DNA of 64,000 nucleotides from Naematelia aurantialba. Lineage: Eukaryota > Basidiomycota > Tremellomycetes > Tremellales > Naemateliaceae. The stretch's first letter is position 1; every line of letters starts with the position of its first letter. This document shows positions 31,802-43,866 of this stretch, piece after piece. Both the position numbers and the translations under genes were made by a program. Below the pieces are notes generated by a model. It did no database searches. It had not been told where the DNA came from and saw nothing but the letters and a program-made list of their open reading frames with translations. The stretch spans positions 1,674,001 through 1,738,000 of the forward strand of contig JAKFAO010000001.1 in assembly GCA_021527695.1 (NCBI GenBank). Direction: 5' to 3'.

Positions 31802-33818
31802 CTAGTCTTCGTCCCAGTGGCCCGACTGTTTTGGCGGCGCAATACCAGCCTGCTTGCTGACGATGATACTGTCCACTCTCAGCACCGAGATGGCTGCTTC
31901 CGTGCCCAATTTGATCGCCCAGTCCTTCGCCGCAAACGAGTCGGCGACAGCCACGCGCCCGCTAGCACTGCTGTTCTCCTTGTGCAGGACGCCGTCTCCC
32001 TCGCCCTCGATGTCCACGCCCGCAGCCACCTCGCCGTCCGCATGTGCCTTGTACAGCGCCGAGACGACGTCTTCTGCGTTCAACCCCGCATTCTCGGCCA
32101 ACGTACGAGGGACGACCTCGCATGCCTCCGCCCACCGGCGGATGGAATGTTGCGCCAGGCCCGCCGTCTTGCCGCCGTACGCAGCGATCGTGCGTGCAAG
32201 CTCAATCTCACTCGCCCCTGCGCCGGGCACGAGGCGCCCGTCCCGCAGCAAGATGCGGACAGTGTTGATCCCGTCGTCAAGCGAGCGCTCGAGGTCGTCG
32301 AGGTAGTTGGCCGTAGCGCCACGGAGCACGATCGTCGCCGTACGTGTACGCTCGCCCTCTTCCTGCCGCAGCACCGTCACGCGATCCCCTCCAATCTCGA
32401 CCGTCTCGAACACGTCGACCATGCCCGCCTCCTCGGGAGTCGGCGCACCCAGGCGAGCCAACGGCGTCGCACCGACAACTCGACATAACCGACGCAAATC
32501 AAACTTGGACAAAACCTTGATCACTCCCACGTCGAGTCGATTCAGGTAATGCAGAGCGAGGTCGCCTATACCGGATCCAGCCACGACGAGCTTGACACCA
32601 GAGTTCGCAATCTCTTTCAGGTACTGACGGAATCAGCGCAAGCGCCCGAGGGAAGGCTACACTCACCCCCTCCAGTTGCTTCTCCTCTCCTGAAGTGAAG
32701 TTTAGCAGCTCGTCGGCCTTCTTCAGCAACACTGTCCCCTTGGTCTCGGTTTGCGAGATGTCCAAACCGCAGGTAAAGACTGCCACCTTTGCCTTTGTAG
32801 CCTTCTTCACCACACCTGCAAGAGTCAGCACCTTCTGAATGCTTGTGCCCATGATCGTGAGACTTGGGACTCAGCTCACCCTCTGGCTCTCGGCCAAATA
32901 CCATTCCTCTGACCACGCGACTTGCGTCCAGTCCGCCACCGAGCACTTTGACGACCCGCACCGAGTCGACGTTGAAGTCTTTGGGGTTCTTGGGCATAAC
33001 GGCCAACGATGCCTCGGCCACCAGCGAAGCGAGGAAGTGCTCTGAGCCTGGTTGCTTGGATGCGAGAGACGGCGCGACGGCCGTAGCTAGCTCAGACAGT
33101 GAGGGCAGAGGTGAAGCAGGGATTGTCTGGTATACGAGTTCTACGCGAGGCACTGCATCAGCCCATCTTCTGTCAAGAGTAACCAGGCAATCGCCTCACT
33201 CTCAAGCTCCTCACGGCCCTTCGCCAGCGCCATTTCGTATCCTAGGATCACGTCGCTCGGATGCAGGCCCATAGTGAGCAGATGTTCGGCCCGCTTGAGC
33301 AGCTCTCCAGCAAAGATCAGCACCAGGTTGGTAGCGTCTCCCATCTGCCCGCGTCAGCAATCAGAAAACCTCCCAGATGATCCTGTATGTCTATATCTCA
33401 CCTCCGTCTCCTGCGCTGTACTGGCCATGACGAGCAGCTTGGCCGCTGGGTGTGCGACCTCGATTTCACGGATGATAGTCGCTGCATCCGAGGTGACGAA
33501 CAGCCGGCCCAAGTGGTTGATGATGAGCTTGTTTCGACCTTGCGCTTTATCAGCGACATTCCCAGCACCAGCCGCTTTCAAGGACTCACCGTTCGGCCCA
33601 AAACTCGTCCGCACAATCTCACTGAGCTCGCCAACTGCTGAGATGTTTCGCAAGACAGCCTCTTCCAATCCGGACATATACTGTCATACAGGTCAGCGCT
33701 CAGGCCCTCTTTCTTCCATCTTTACGGACATCTCGCGAGAAGCGTCAGCTTGTCAACGTACCTTGTATCCGGCTTTGAAAAGGTCAGGACCCCCAGCTTT
33801 CGGTACTTTCAGCGCCAT
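31802..33818 (-). CDS. CCT8: T-complex chaperonin subunit theta
   Basis: Starts with the CCT8-specific N-terminus MALKVPKAGGPDLFKAG. It has the chaperonin nucleotide-binding motifs TSFGPNG, NHLGRLFVTSDAATI and MGDATNLVLIFAGELL. The apical domain (GLDISQTETKGTVLL) and the final GAGASEIELARTIAAYGGKT also fit theta. The protein ends IAPPKQSGHWDED, a typical CCT8 tail. About 545 aa. CCT8 is one of eight subunits of the cytosolic TRiC ring that folds actin and tubulin with ATP. A 51-nt intron without stop codons lies inside GPNG|RNKLIINHL; if retained it would add 17 residues in frame. The neighbouring gene on the same strand is PUP1, 204 nt away. Confidence 0.95.
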
Positions 33819-34022
33819 TTTGAGTGGTAAAGCGCAGATATGGTCCTGTCAAAGATGCTCGTTATATCGAGCCTGTCGAGCTCGATATTTCAACCAGAGC
33901 TCGCGGATTTCGAACTCGCGAGCGTCGCGTCGGTATCACGTGACTTGTATCGTCGGCAGTGGAACTTGGTCCCCGCTATTCATGATGCGCTTCTACATAC
34001 ATGCATACACCGGCTCGTACGA

Positions 34023-35437
34023 CTATGAATCAACATCCATGCCCTCTCCAACAGGGGCTGCAACCGCTGGAGCCTGTTCCTTGCCTGCCCCGCTCGTCGA
34101 CCTGACTTCCTCTTTGACGATGAGGTCACGGATAGACTCCTTCGAGAACGCCGTGGTCCCTCGGCGGAACTTGTAGTTTCGCGATTTGATTCCTCTCTCA
34201 TTCTGCACACGTTAGTCATCAAAACACAATACGCCCATCGCAGAATGGGACGCAGTGGTTGTAGAGATGCAAGGACTGACCGGCATCTCGTAATTCCTCA
34301 ACATCTCTGTCCCGGCCTTTGTGATGACCGCGACATCGACGTTGCTACCCGATCCCAGATCGTTGAAAATACCACTGCGGATCGCTCGAGATACAAGCGC
34401 AATAGCCTCCTGCCTCTGGAGACATTGTCAGCTACCTGTCGCATGCAGATGATCAGGGCTCACTGTCATGGACTCCCTGTACGAGCTTTCAAAAACGGCC
34501 ATCGCCGCCAGACTGCCACTTCCCATGGTCACATATGGCAGCTTGTCTGTTGACCCATGTGCATGGACGGTAAAGAGATGAGGGCCGGTAGAATCAACGC
34601 CGCCGAGAACAAGGTGGGCACCAACGTGTCCTTGGTAACTGAGACAGATCAGCTGATGGTCGGTCCCTAATTGAATTGCGGCTCACCGGAAGAGATATTG
34701 CTTGAGCAAGGTCATGGCAGTCACAACACGTGCAGGACGGCCTTGCGACAAAGCATGAAGCTACAGACGTGAGCTGAAGCCTACTTGGCGGAACAGTGAC
34801 CTGGCTCACCTCAAGGTTTGACGAGATGAGGTTCGTGACGAATCTACAAGAATGAGTTGCGACCAGGCCCAGGCAATGGTTAGAACCCACTCTGTGTCTG
34901 CTGCTGTGCCAGCACCGCAGCATCGAATCTGAGGGGTTAGATAGTGGATCTGATGGCAGTCAGCTCGGTCCGCTTGCCGAAAGACTAGACAGAGCTGACC
35001 TTTTCGCAGTTCTTGTCTGCGACAATCGGTCCTGATGTTGCTCGGGTGTCGGCGCCGAGACACACTCCCTCTGGTTCGCCAGAGCTTCCGCCACCAAACT
35101 TCAGTCCGACGATGGTAGTACCCGTTGATGTGGCTGTGTGCAGTATCGCCAATGTAGTCGAATTCAGGTAGACCGATGATGCCGAGCGGTGGGATAAAGA
35201 ATAGAGAGACAGACAGCCAGTAGGGGCGGTATAGGAGCACGGGTATGGTGCCGTCCGAGTCGAAAGATCCGGGACAATGAATGCAGAGAAGGTCACGTCC
35301 GTCAGCTCACGACGATATATACCAACAATTCACGCACCTTTCGGCAGTCCGCCCAAGCTCTGCCCCAGGAATTCGTTCCGGGCATAATTGGAGAAATCGA
35401 ACCCGATAGGTGGAGCCTCAATCTCTTTTGCGACCAT
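34023..35437 (-). CDS. PUP1: 20S proteasome subunit beta 2 (trypsin-like), Pup1
   Basis: The propeptide ([20 protein letters not shown] to GGLPKATSTG) precedes the active-site Thr of TTIVGL. The catalytic Asp and Lys follow in [18 protein letters not shown]. Further family marks are [39 protein letters not shown], the segment [19 protein letters not shown], and [17 protein letters not shown]. The tail has the long C-terminal extension typical of beta 2, which wraps the neighbouring beta 3 subunit. Between the catalytic Thr and Asp there are seven more residues than usual (the [10 protein letters not shown] stretch), so the first beta hairpin is enlarged. About 290 aa, eight or nine exons. Start chosen at MVAKEIE, the first Met before the conserved propeptide. 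Confidence 0.94.
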
Positions 35438-35773
35438 CTCGTCTGGATCGCCTGTGGTGCTGCCGATAGAGACAAACCTGAACGAAAGGACAAGACAAAT
35501 GGTGAAGAGACGGTAGACAAGCGCGGCCGCGTCAGTGCGAGGGTAGAGACATGACGTGGCTTTGATTCAGCTCGAGACGCGCGCCTGGGAGAGGCTGGTT
35601 ATCAATTGCGTAACTGGGTGTTCCGTATCTGCCTTGCGGTGTGTGACGCTGCTCTCGACCTCCTTCATCGCATCACCTACCTTAGCTTCTGGACAACACG
35701 GTGAGTCCAGAGAAAGCTGCTGTATCCTGCAGTGATGCTGTTGCTGACGGGCACAATAGTAATAGAGCCCACC
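35438..35773. promoter_or_regulatory. Bidirectional promoter, PUP1 / GVP36
   Basis: 336 nt between divergent starts. GGTGGCAAA, the usual Rpn4-type proteasome element, was looked for and not found. No TATA box. A short intron in the 5' leader of GVP36 is possible (GTGAGTCC at about 35700, ACAATAG at about 35759). Confidence 0.4.
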
Positions 35774-37818
35774 ATGCAATCTTGGAAGAACTTTACCGCC
35801 AACCTGCCCGCCGTGGACGTTTCCGGCGTGTCCAAGAACCTGCGCAGTACAGTGCAGATGACGAGGTGTGTCTCTGTCGATCACTATGATTCCCTGTGGC
35901 ATGCAAGGGTGCTTAGCTGACGAGGCGTCTGCTCTCACTACCTTTGCCCTCATCGCCCGTGCTCGCGCTTCTCCCTTCTTCTAACTATAATACCAATCAT
36001 ACAGAGAACGGCTGGGCAATGTCGGCCCAGACGGTATCACCGAGTACGTCTACCTTCATCTTCCCAATGACTCGCATATTGGAGACAGACGCGCTGACTG
36101 GGCGTTCTTCAACGTTGACCTCACCTCTCCACGACCGGTTGTCATTCGTCTGTTGTTGCATCTGTCATCACCACCAGGCTGCCTGCCGAGTACAAGCAGC
36201 TTGAAGCGCGGGTGGACGCTCTGAAGGATGTGCACACCAAGCTCTTGAAGATCACCAAAGTTTACGAGACCGAGTCGGTACGTCTATCGTCGCTTGCCTC
36301 AATGGTCCTCGGCTTCCCTTGTAGTTCCGCCGTTCCTGCTCTGCCCCTTCATCCGCTTCGGTTCTGTCTGTAGCTGCAGTGCTGATGTGGGAGATAGTAT
36401 GACTATCCGTCCGACATTGCCGAATCGGTCCAGGACATGGGCTCGCAAGCGGCATCCGTTTGGTCTACGTTCGCCAACAAGAACCTGAAAGTACGTATCC
36501 CATCTAGGCTGTTCGGTGTTCTCTGTGTTCTTGTGATTCTGTGTTCTTGCGATTCTGTGTTCTTGTGATTCTGTGTTCTTGTGATTCTGTGTTCTTGTGA
36601 TTCTGTGTTCTTGTGATTCTGTGTTCTTGGTAGTCGTGGTTTTCGAGCTTTACGACGATAGAGTCGCGCACACGACGGGAGATTGCTGAAGAAGGGCAAG
36701 TCTTCGTCAGACGGCGAAAGGAAACAACGAGAATGGGCAGGAGGGGCTCCAGACATCTGGAGACTCGCTAACGCTTACCTAGAACACAAACCTACCCATC
36801 CCCATCCCCGCGCCGTCAGCCAAGACGGTCCACGACCCCAAGACGCTACCTCATGCGCTGTCGCGCGGTGCAAAGAGCGGCGCTCTGGAGCTCGGGTCGG
36901 CAGACAGGCTCGGTATGGCGCTCGGGGTGTATGGTGCTGCCATGGAGAAGGTGAGTACTTGTTTCTCCTGCCACAGCCGGCACAGCCAGCGTGCGTCGGC
37001 TCCATAATCTACCGCTGCGTGACTGTCCTTGTCACTGCTTTGACCGCAGCCGGTGTCGCTCCCCTCTTTTCGTTGTGCAACTCGAAGGCGTTGCCTGATG
37101 CCGTGTGTAGGTCGGAGATGCCCGTCTCAGCCAGGACACCCTGATCACGGAGCGCTTCGTCACGCCGTGGCAGGCCACGCTGTCCACCTCGATCGGTCTC
37201 GCCATGAAGTCCCGTGCCAACGTCAAGACTGCGCGACTCGAGCTCGACGCCGCACGTGCTGGGTGAGTCGTGTCTCACTGACCCTTCCGCCGTCAATTAT
37301 CACTTCGCAATCGTCCCAAGTTCCTCATCCCTCTATCCTTTGGACCGTATCTCGTCGCGTGCCGTACGCTCCTTTATCATTTACTGATGAACGCTCGTAG
37401 ACTCAAGTCAGCTGCCGCGGCCAAGCAAGAACAAGCTAGACTCCACGTCGAGGAGGCAGAAGACAAGCTTGTGCAGACCACCGAGACCGCCATCGGGCTC
37501 ATGAAGGCCGTTCTGGAGAACGTACGTACCGTGTCCCCTTGTCTTTATGCCACTTGTGTCACACGTAGTCCCTTTGGCTAATACGACTCTCCCAGCCGGA
37601 ACCTCTGCAGAACCTCTCCTCCCTCGTCAAGGCTCAGCTCATCTTCTACTCGACTGCCGCGGAGACGCTGAGTGTGAGTCGCCCGGACACGCAAGCCGTG
37701 TATTCAGGTCGACTGTGTATAGTCTGGCTGATCATGATCATCACAGGGTATTCAAGGCGAGATTGAAGAAGCGGCGACTGCGGCCGAGACTGAGTACAGG
37801 GCATCTCGAGGAGCTTGA
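35774..37818 (+). CDS. GVP36: BAR-domain protein, Gvp36 type
   Basis: About nine exons, roughly 320 aa. The N-terminus MQSWKNFTANLPAVDVSGVS and the following ERLGNVGPDGITE match fungal Gvp36-like BAR proteins. The body is a helical BAR domain (YKQLEARVDALKDVHTKLLK, YDYPSDIAESVQDMGSQAA, LGMALGVYGAAMEKVGDARL, RFVTPWQATLSTSIGLAMKS, ARLELDAARAG), with basic and acidic heptads and the closing LVKAQLIFYSTAAETLS. BAR dimers bind and bend membranes. Gvp36 acts at the Golgi and in endocytosis in yeast. The fourth intron (about 36491-36782) is long and holds a 16-bp minisatellite. Confidence 0.88.
36522..36629 (+). repeat. Intronic minisatellite, 16 bp x 6.75
   Basis: The unit TCTGTGTTCTTGTGAT is repeated six times plus a 12-nt partial copy, with one internal T-to-C change. 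It lies wholly within an intron of GVP36. Confidence 0.95.
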
Positions 37819-38151
37819 AGACAATATTCCAATCTACTGGAGCGACGAGGGGCATTTCCGATAGATACTTCGAATGTACTTGCTTGACGTTGGATGGATT
37901 GCTTGACGTTGATGGACTGCTTGACGTGTGCGTACGCTTTGGGTGGCTGCGATGAATACGAGTATGCACAGGATGCATCATCACATATTTGCATATGGCG
38001 TGAGTGAGCATATGCAACCCCCGAGTGTGAGAGGTTGCCCTTGGATTGTATTTGATGAGCGCGTAAGAGGTGGCTCTGAGATTGTTATGTTTTGATGGTC
38101 ATGGATGACGATGACTCCCCAAGATACGGATGTGTAAGGCTTAACAATGGT
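37819..38151. other. Convergent spacer, GVP36 / Argonaute
   Basis: 333 nt. It includes three short direct copies of TGCTTGACGT (37880-37930). If the last Argonaute intron is not spliced, the Argonaute frame would extend to 38085 through this spacer. Confidence 0.4.
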
Positions 38152-41100
38152 TCACATCCACCAGCCCTGAGGACGCTCTCAGCAACACGCGTTAGCCTCA
38201 AACGCCAACTGACCACATCGGCGAGCTCAGGATTTCTCATGAGCACCTTCTGGACTTGCATCACATCAAGCTCGCCGAGGCCGAGCTTGGCGCGCGTTCT
38301 CCCCCCGCCCGCTGAAGACTCGGACGGCCCATACGAGGTACCGCTGGGATCGTGTACGATGATCCTGGCTTTCTGACACACAAGGTCTGTACGGCATACG
38401 ATCAACGCAGTACTTACGGGCGAAGGACGAGACTCACCGGCAATGTAGCACACGGGCACCAGACTGACACTTTTGGTGCACCTTGCAAAGCTGTAGCAGA
38501 GCGAGTGCACCATCTGCTGCAGCTGGTTTGGCGTAATGGACAGCTCGTCCAGCAGACAGATGTAGTGGGTTGGACGCGCCGTACCGACACGGCCCACATG
38601 TGCTTGGAGGAAAAAATCAAATGCGTAGGGGTGGGTGACGCTCTTGTCGACCACCAATCCTGGTGGCAAGTTTCCCGACCGGTCCACATTGCTGTCGCGA
38701 CCGAAAAAGCGGGTAGAATGTCTCTTTGCGCAGATACAGATGAGGATGCGTGGACGGTAACCGGTAAGGACACGCTGGCAGGCTTGAAGTACGGCATCGT
38801 GCTCGTAAGCAAGAGCTGCAGCGTACTGCCCTTCGGAGATGCCGTCCCGGAAGATCAGGATTCGCTCCGGGTATGTATCATTGTTGTTCTTAGCAAAGAT
38901 CTTCAGATGCTCTTCAATCATCCCTGAAAGATCCCGGATGATCTCGTCCCGACCCTGTTGAAGCCTGATTTGGGCAGAAAAGCTGGAGCAGTCGGCATCA
39001 TAGGTAGCGATAGTGCAAGCGACGGTTGGGGCGGAGTCATAGCCTGCTTTAATGGGCGGCTGTGGCACTCTTAGCTGCCTGCACGAGGAACTAAAACTCA
39101 CATGCCCGAGATCGCCACCCAGTAACATCGTCTTTCCCTTGACCATGCCAGGGAGTTCGCTCAGAGGAATCTGATGAGTCAGACCACCCAGCTTACTCTT
39201 GCAAGTACCATCAGCTTGATGGCGATCCAGTGTGCTGAGCTCACTTGAATTTTCATGACCAGATTACTGGTATATGCAGCGATGCCGCGCGGGTTGCGAA
39301 TTTTCGCCACTTGCATACACTGTGTGGGTACTGGCGCTGCGTTCCATATAGTCAGAGAGCCTGTAAACATTCAGGAGAACTAACCTTTGAGGTCGACGAA
39401 GGAAGCTTTCTTGATGCTCTCGTATAGCCAGGCATCCCTGAATGTCAGCAGTGGAGTAATCTGGCGTGGTCAACGCTTACCTCCCTGGCAGAACGATACA
39501 AATGAGCTGAGGGGTGCATTTGCCAGCAATGTAGCTTGCTCTTGCAGCTCTTTGCAATGCGTCCGTGATTGCGCCAGGAATGAAGGGGTTCACTGGACCA
39601 AAGAGCTCAGGTTGTCGATTTTGGACTGGAATGCCATGATTGTCGAAGACTTCACACAAGTAAAGGATATATCGCCTCATCTGGTCGAAGTCACAGTACT
39701 TGTCAAACGAAATCCACGCCCAAGCTACAAGGGGCTTCTTGGCGGGTTTCACAAACTGCAGCCTGTGTAAGGAGCTACCTGATTTGTGCTACTTGCCTGT
39801 TTCCCCCTAAGATTCCAGCCACCATCCGTTGCTTCCGCCTCTGTATTGTTCTTGTATACAATCCGTGGCGGAGGGAGTATTCGCCCCTCCAGCTCAACCA
39901 GTTTCCTGTTAATCTGTACTACATCAAGCCAAGCCTAGGCCCGAATCGCCAGCTTACCTGTAGGCCCCATTCAGCAATTTTGGGTTGTCTCTCGTAGGCT
40001 AGCTCGTCTCGCCAATTTTCGATGTCGGCCTTTCGAGCTTGGGGCCGAATGGCGCTGACCTTGATCATCCTTTCGATCTTTGAGCTGCATTCTGCCTCCC
40101 TTGGATTCCTTACTCTGCGGTTTGCTCAGCCGTCAACTTTGGTGGGGGAAGAGGATTCCAGTCGGCAAGGTGCACAAATTCAAGGGGTATGAAGGCTTTC
40201 TTTCCATACTATCTGTTGTCAGCTATTGCAAATCAATGTGCCTCGGCCCCAACCTGCACGCATGGCAGACGTGGCTTTGTGACAATAGCACTGTAATACT
40301 CCTTGTAGTAGTCGATGACAGAAATCTTCCTCTCTGGTTCATTGCCTTCCTTGCTCTGGATCATGAAGGAGATATCTTGGGCCGCCTGTACGGTGACAGA
40401 CATGATTGTGTGCAAGCGCTTTGAAGGACGATGGGTTACTGTGAACTGCAGAAATTCAGCGGGCTTAGCTGATAGAGCCAAGTGTTGCTTACCTTGGCAC
40501 CTCTTAGCTTGTTCTTGAGTATACCAATGGCTTTCACATCTAATTCACTCAAGAGTGGACCTCGACCTTGAATGCCACCCAGATAGCCCCCGCGATTACC
40601 GCTCCCTCGCTCAAGGACTTTCGCCACCACATCAACCAGCGGCCCGGTTGCCAGAAATGCTGAGAATCCCACGTCGAGATTCAACAACGGCTTGCCAGAG
40701 TTTGAGGATCGGAACGATCTGTTGTATATCTGAGTTGAACTTGTTGAGGCGGCCAGGACGCGAGCAACTCACTGCATAAAGCCCCGACACACAACGCCTC
40801 CTTGAGGGATTGGGACGGCCCCATCCAAGGTAAAGAAGCGATTTCCGGTCGCCCCTACCTGGGCGTATTTCTTGGCTGGAACGTCGCGCAGCAGCACGTT
40901 TGTTGCCATCAGGCCTGAGAGTAAGGGTACGATTTGGGTATCAGTGTCAACGGTCTTACCTGTCAAGCAAGCCTCTTCTCCCTGGGGGGATTCCTTGTCA
41001 GCCTCACAAAACTTCATCACCGCGTCCAGGTCGACGATGGCAACATGCTTGATTGCCACTTTGAATCGGCGGTATTCATCATCAGATGAGCTTTGTCCGG

Positions 41101-42026
41101 GTATTTGGACGACGCCATCCGGAGCAATGGCCGTGATGAAGGTGTGGACTTTGCCTGTACGTATTGCGTGTTAGCACGGATGTACAGTCTACAGGGAACG
41201 AGTCGCTTGTGAACAGTCGTGGCCTTGCCAATTTTAGTCGCCCGCACCAATGAGTCATACCAATGAGTCATTCTTGATACCAACTTACCGTCACCGATCG
41301 GAAACTCAACAGGGGTGAAACAGTTTCTCCGGCCGTCGAATGCACAGGCAGCGAATGCTCGAGCCCAGACACCACTCTGTTCGAGGGATAGCTGCTCCCA
41401 GACTGCTCGCAACATAGCTTTTGGCTTCTTCTGGTTGATGACATGGACAACGGGATTGATATCCACGTCATAGTGACTAAAGCTTTGGTCAGCTGGACAT
41501 GGTTAGCTACAAGAGCAAGCTGACTGGATGATCTTGCCCTTCCCGTCGATAGCTCTGACCTGAAAGAAGTTCGCTAGGACCGGGATTTTCCTTCCCCGGT
41601 CGCCATATCCTGGTCGAACGTAGAAGCTGGTCAATTGCAATTTCTGAAGATGCTGTACAGTCTCGCTAACTGCTACCTCTCCATGTCGGCTTCCTGAAGT
41701 AAACCCGCCGGTAGATGGTTTGGTTGAAGGAGGAGCCGACCGGCACGGGTCGGGCCTGAAGGGTTCTCTCTGAGTAAGCTGGTTTGGGGTGCTGCCTTCC
41801 AGTACTGGAATGGGAATGAAAGCATTACGAGTGCCTCCTTGACTGAGGTCGTCGCGGTGTTCATCTCGAGATTCCCTCTCTCGAAGACTTGGAGTGGGAA
41901 TCGACTCGTCCTGTCGGGGGATATCAATCCCGGAAGCAAACGAGGTGTAGAGCTTACATAGTAGGGCCTTGACCTGTGAGAGCGGTCCCGGTATTCATAC
42001 CCTCTCTCTGGTTTTCTATGAGGCAT
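38152..42026 (-). CDS. AGO: Argonaute (eukaryotic AGO clade), N-PAZ-PIWI
   Basis: About 16 introns and roughly 1,000 aa. The N domain has TSFYVRPGYGDRGRKIPVLA and HYDVDINPVVHV. The linker and PAZ region follow (RFFTLDGAVPIPQGG, then PLLNLDVGFSAFLATGPLVDV, then FTVTHRPSKRLHTIMSV). The MID region has PARKADIENWRDELAYERQP-type sequence. The PIWI domain shows TMLLGGDLGH (first catalytic Asp), ERILIFRDGISEGQY (second Asp) and ARPTHYICLLDE (catalytic His), followed by CYSFARCTKSVSLVPVCYIA. These mark a potentially slicing Argonaute that loads small RNAs. The stop at 38152 assumes a final 47-nt intron (branch GGCTAAC, acceptor CCTCAG), giving an aromatic-rich end GWWM like the usual MYFM-type terminus. 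The unspliced alternative ends at 38085. Start MPHRKPERGYEYRDR at 42026; an upstream exon is possible. Confidence 0.92.
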
Positions 42027-42951
42027 CCTTCGGGGCAGAATTAGTTGGTTACAGGCCTGATTGGCACTGAGGATCTCGGTGAGGAGAGACTAGTGGCAAA
42101 GCGTTGTCGCTGTGAGAGCGAGGGGAGGAGATTTCGACCGGTTCCTGGCTGAAAGTTACTGGCTGCTCTGGAAGTGTGATATCGATGACCTTTGCACGAG
42201 AGGTAAAAGAATGCATGCGATTGAGAAGGGGAGAGCGGCGGTGCGAAGGACGGGTGGCGAATACGGAGGGGTGGACGAAAAACTCTTCTCTGAAGGCTCA
42301 GGGAGCAGAAGCTCCTCTGCTCGTCACTGCGATCAAAGTTCCGTGCTTCCCGTTCCAGTGAACTTAGATAGAGGCATACATTGCAGGAAGCGGAAGTGTC
42401 TTAACGGCCGCCTGAGCGGGGAGGAATGAAAGGACGGGATCCTGCTCACCTTCTGTGGTCGATATCTCTCAGATGTAGAATATGGCGCTTTGATCTTCTC
42501 CTGATATTGACCAGGTAGGCAGTTACAGTTGGGATCTGCTAATGAAATTGTACAACCAGTTGTGAAGACTAAGAAAGAGAGGGAGAGAGCAAGCGAAGGA
42601 GAAGAGAGAAGGGAGAAGAGAGAAGAGTAAGCGTGCGGGAGACACAGGGCGGTTCGGGCATTGCGGCAATGCAGTCGGCAGTATGCACACAACGGTACAG
42701 CATCCACGGAGATGTCTCCTTCATGCTACCAGGAGGGACATTGGCCGAGATTGCCTGTGGCAAGCGCTCTACACACGATATGAGGGCGCGATCCTCCAAG
42801 CAGAGCCAGGCCTGTGGTGACTCACCGGCAAAAGCGTTGCCGAGACGGATTCATCTGCTCCAAAAGCGCTCGATTGTTCACTTTCTCGATTGTTCATTGT
42901 TCACTTTCGTTCCTCTCTTCCTCTGTGCTCTTTACCAAGCGAAACTGCATC
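42027..42951. promoter_or_regulatory. Divergent promoter region, Argonaute / hypothetical gene
   Basis: 925 nt. It contains a purine-rich block on + (AGAGAGGGAGAG, about 42570-42625), which reads as pyrimidine in the Argonaute direction and may hold 5' UTR or leader introns of that gene. The frames at 42112-42429 (+) and 42333-42707 (-) have no conserved features. Confidence 0.35.
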
Positions 42952-43509
42952 ATGTCGATGCTGACTCCCGCTCGAAACCAGGTCGCCCCTACTCATGCCG
43001 GCTCATCCATGGCCCCTTTCAACTCGAGCACGACGCACCCAGCCTCGATCTCGTCTCGGTACCCCTCGAACTCTTCTCCATCCCCGTTCTCTACCGCTGG
43101 TCAAAAACGCATCCACGTCACTTCTGCCTCCACCCCGGCCTCCGCTTCAGATCATACAGGTTCTCTGAAAACCTCGACTCCGACAGCATCTGGAGGCGCA
43201 AGCGACGTCCCTCCTGAAGGGGCAATATCGGGCGGAGGGGGTGGAGGAGGCGCCGGGGCGGGCTCGATCGAAGGCATCCAAGGCCCACATGGGCGCCAAC
43301 CTGCCCCCGGTAGTGGGCAGAAACAGGACGGATACGGTGATGTCGAGAGATGGCATCCTGCGTCTTCCGGAGGAAGTGGGGCTGGTGGAGTGGGAGACGG
43401 AGCAGGCGGGATGGAGAAGAGAGAGAAGGGGGATGCAGGTGGAGTGACGGGCGGAATCGGAGTCCGAGGTGGTCTGGGAGGCGTGCCGGTGGAGAAGTCG
43501 AAGCTGTAG
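42952..43509 (+). CDS. Hypothetical low-complexity protein (Ser/Thr/Pro- then Gly-rich)
   Basis: Single open frame of 185 aa from MSMLTPARNQVAPTHAG. The first 80 residues are Ser/Thr/Pro-rich. The second half is Gly-rich, with a GGGGGGGAGAGS stretch and repeated GGVGDGAGG-type runs, ending VPVEKSKL. No signal peptide, membrane segment or known domain. A pyrimidine-rich leader sits just before the ATG (TTCCTCTCTTCCTCTGTG), which favours a real gene. Predicted to be fully disordered. An intron near the end (a GTGAGATTTG donor beside the stop codon) could extend it. Its 3' end faces that of ESS1. Confidence 0.45.
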   Translation: MSMLTPARNQVAPTHAGSSMAPFNSSTTHPASISSRYPSNSSPSPFSTAGQKRIHVTSASTPASASDHTGSLKTSTPTASGGASDVPPEGAISGGGGGGGAGAGSIEGIQGPHGRQPAPGSGQKQDGYGDVERWHPASSGGSGAGGVGDGAGGMEKREKGDAGGVTGGIGVRGGLGGVPVEKSKL

Positions 43510-43866
43510 GTGAGATTTGCCCAGCAGACGTCCCCAGGCACTAGCGCTGACTTTCTCCAGTGACTGAAGTCGACTCCACTCCACAACTTACATGGCAATT
43601 GTCGAGCAAAGTCACTTGTCGACCAACTATCACTGCTCCAACCGGTTGACGAGCAATGGTCCCTTTTATACACGTTCTGGAACCACGGCCGCTTGCATGG
43701 GCCAGGACTCATGATTGTACTATATGACACGATGCATGGCGACAATCCACCCAACACCCCTTCTGTCTGACATTGACGAGTACCAGCCTCATCCCGTCTG
43801 GCGGCCAGAATCGCATGGTCGTAAGAGCCAAAACCTCCATCACGCCGTCCTAGGACAACAGGTTTC
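43510..43866. other. Convergent spacer, hypothetical gene / ESS1
   Basis: 357 nt between two facing 3' ends. The long - strand frame crossing it (43152-43910) runs antisense to the hypothetical gene and into the ESS1 last exon in the wrong phase, so it is a shadow. Nothing else was seen. Confidence 0.4.

Noticed and set aside
38085..38151. Extended Argonaute C-terminus ending at 38085
   Set aside because: A 47-nt intron with GTCAGT donor, GGCTAAC branch site and CCTCAG acceptor gives a family-like aromatic end at 38152, so the extension was taken as read-through.
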